From positions 1-5,821 of the forward strand of contig JAGWLJ010000101.1 in NCBI GenBank assembly GCA_028873275.1: a DNA stretch of 5,821 bases, given 5' to 3'. The position numbers were made by a program, and so were the translations under genes. Within the stretch, counting starts at the first letter, position 1. Each line of letters opens with the position of its first letter. Source of the DNA: Pseudomonadota bacterium (GTDB taxonomy: Bacteria > Pseudomonadota > Alphaproteobacteria > Rickettsiales > SXRF01). Below the pieces are notes generated by a model, which worked only from the letters and a program-made list of their open reading frames with translations, was not told the DNA's origin and searched no databases. Of the stretch, positions 5,528-5,821 are shown in pieces.

Positions 5528-5821
5528 TATTTTCCGATTACCATTTTATCCTGTATTTTCTTCCCGCCTGCCTGGGGCTGTATTTCCTGGCGCGTCGCTA
5601 TGCGCCTGCCCGTATCGCCACGCTCGCGCTGTTCTTGTCCTCGCTGGTGTTTTACGGCTGGTTCAAGCCAGTCTATGTGCTGTTGATCCTGGGCAGCATT
5701 CTGGTTAATTTCTATCTGGCAAAATACCTGAGCATCTCCAGCCATGCCTTCCGGCGCAAAGCGGTATTTTTTACCGGCATCGCCTTCAACCTGCTGCTGC
5801 TAGTTTTTTTTAAATATGCCG
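5524..5821 (+). CDS. MBOAT-family membrane O-acyltransferase, N-terminal part (runs off the window)
   Basis: The frame opens at an ATGA overlap with the ATPase stop and stays open to the last base (99 codons seen). The sequence begins MIFSDYHFILYFLPACLGLY and contains FLSSLVFYGWFKPVYVLLIL (37-56), LGSILVNFYL (56-65) and a conserved-looking LLLVFFKYA at the window edge. These match the N-terminus of AlgI-type MBOAT proteins, which transfer acyl groups, usually acetyl, across the inner membrane to exported polysaccharides such as alginate. Three or four hydrophobic spans are visible (about 7-23, 32-46, 50-67 and 82-97). The catalytic histidine lies further in and is not seen. Family members are about 470-500 residues, so most of the gene is missing. 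An AlgJ/AlgX- or SGNH-type partner often follows such genes. A run of eight T (5804-5811) falls in the coding frame. Confidence 0.88.
   Translation, partial: MIFSDYHFILYFLPACLGLYFLARRYAPARIATLALFLSSLVFYGWFKPVYVLLILGSILVNFYLAKYLSISSHAFRRKAVFFTGIAFNLLLLVFFKYA

Overview
The window carries one dense, entirely plus-strand run of seven genes for a surface polysaccharide. Genes overlap or are 1-3 bases apart, which suggests a single operon with translational coupling. The DNA is moderately GC-rich. The GC-rich intergenic hairpin (CCCTCCCCC...GGGGGAGGG type) and the style of the ABC ATPase fit a Gram-negative bacterium, most likely an alphaproteobacterium. That placement is inference from recalled sequence style, not a search result.

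Layout: bases 1-33 look like the last codons of an upstream gene, ending at a TAA. A perfect 9-bp GC-rich inverted repeat follows directly (35-57), and then a short gap to 113 in which I see no clear promoter. The operon runs as follows: an APH/choline-kinase-like phosphotransferase (114-1118), a class I SAM methyltransferase (1118-1789), a zinc-type medium-chain dehydrogenase (1793-2842), and a larger methyltransferase with an N-terminal CxxC/CxxC zinc module and an extra C-terminal domain (2846-3973). After these come a Wzm-type ABC permease (3970-4761), its Wzt-type ATPase (4763-5527) and the start of an MBOAT membrane O-acyltransferase (5524 to the window edge).

How they may work together (inference): the first four enzymes would phosphorylate, oxidise or reduce, and methylate a small molecule, most plausibly a sugar or sugar nucleotide. 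That product would be built into a glycan. Wzm/Wzt would move the lipid-linked glycan across the inner membrane, and the MBOAT protein would acylate it, most likely with acetyl groups. The window has no glycosyltransferase, nucleotidyltransferase, epimerase or dehydratase, so the rest of the pathway must lie outside it. The four-enzyme tailoring set directly ahead of the exporter is the most interesting part, because its substrate cannot be read from the sequence. I found no tRNA, rRNA, CRISPR, insertion sequence or phage gene.
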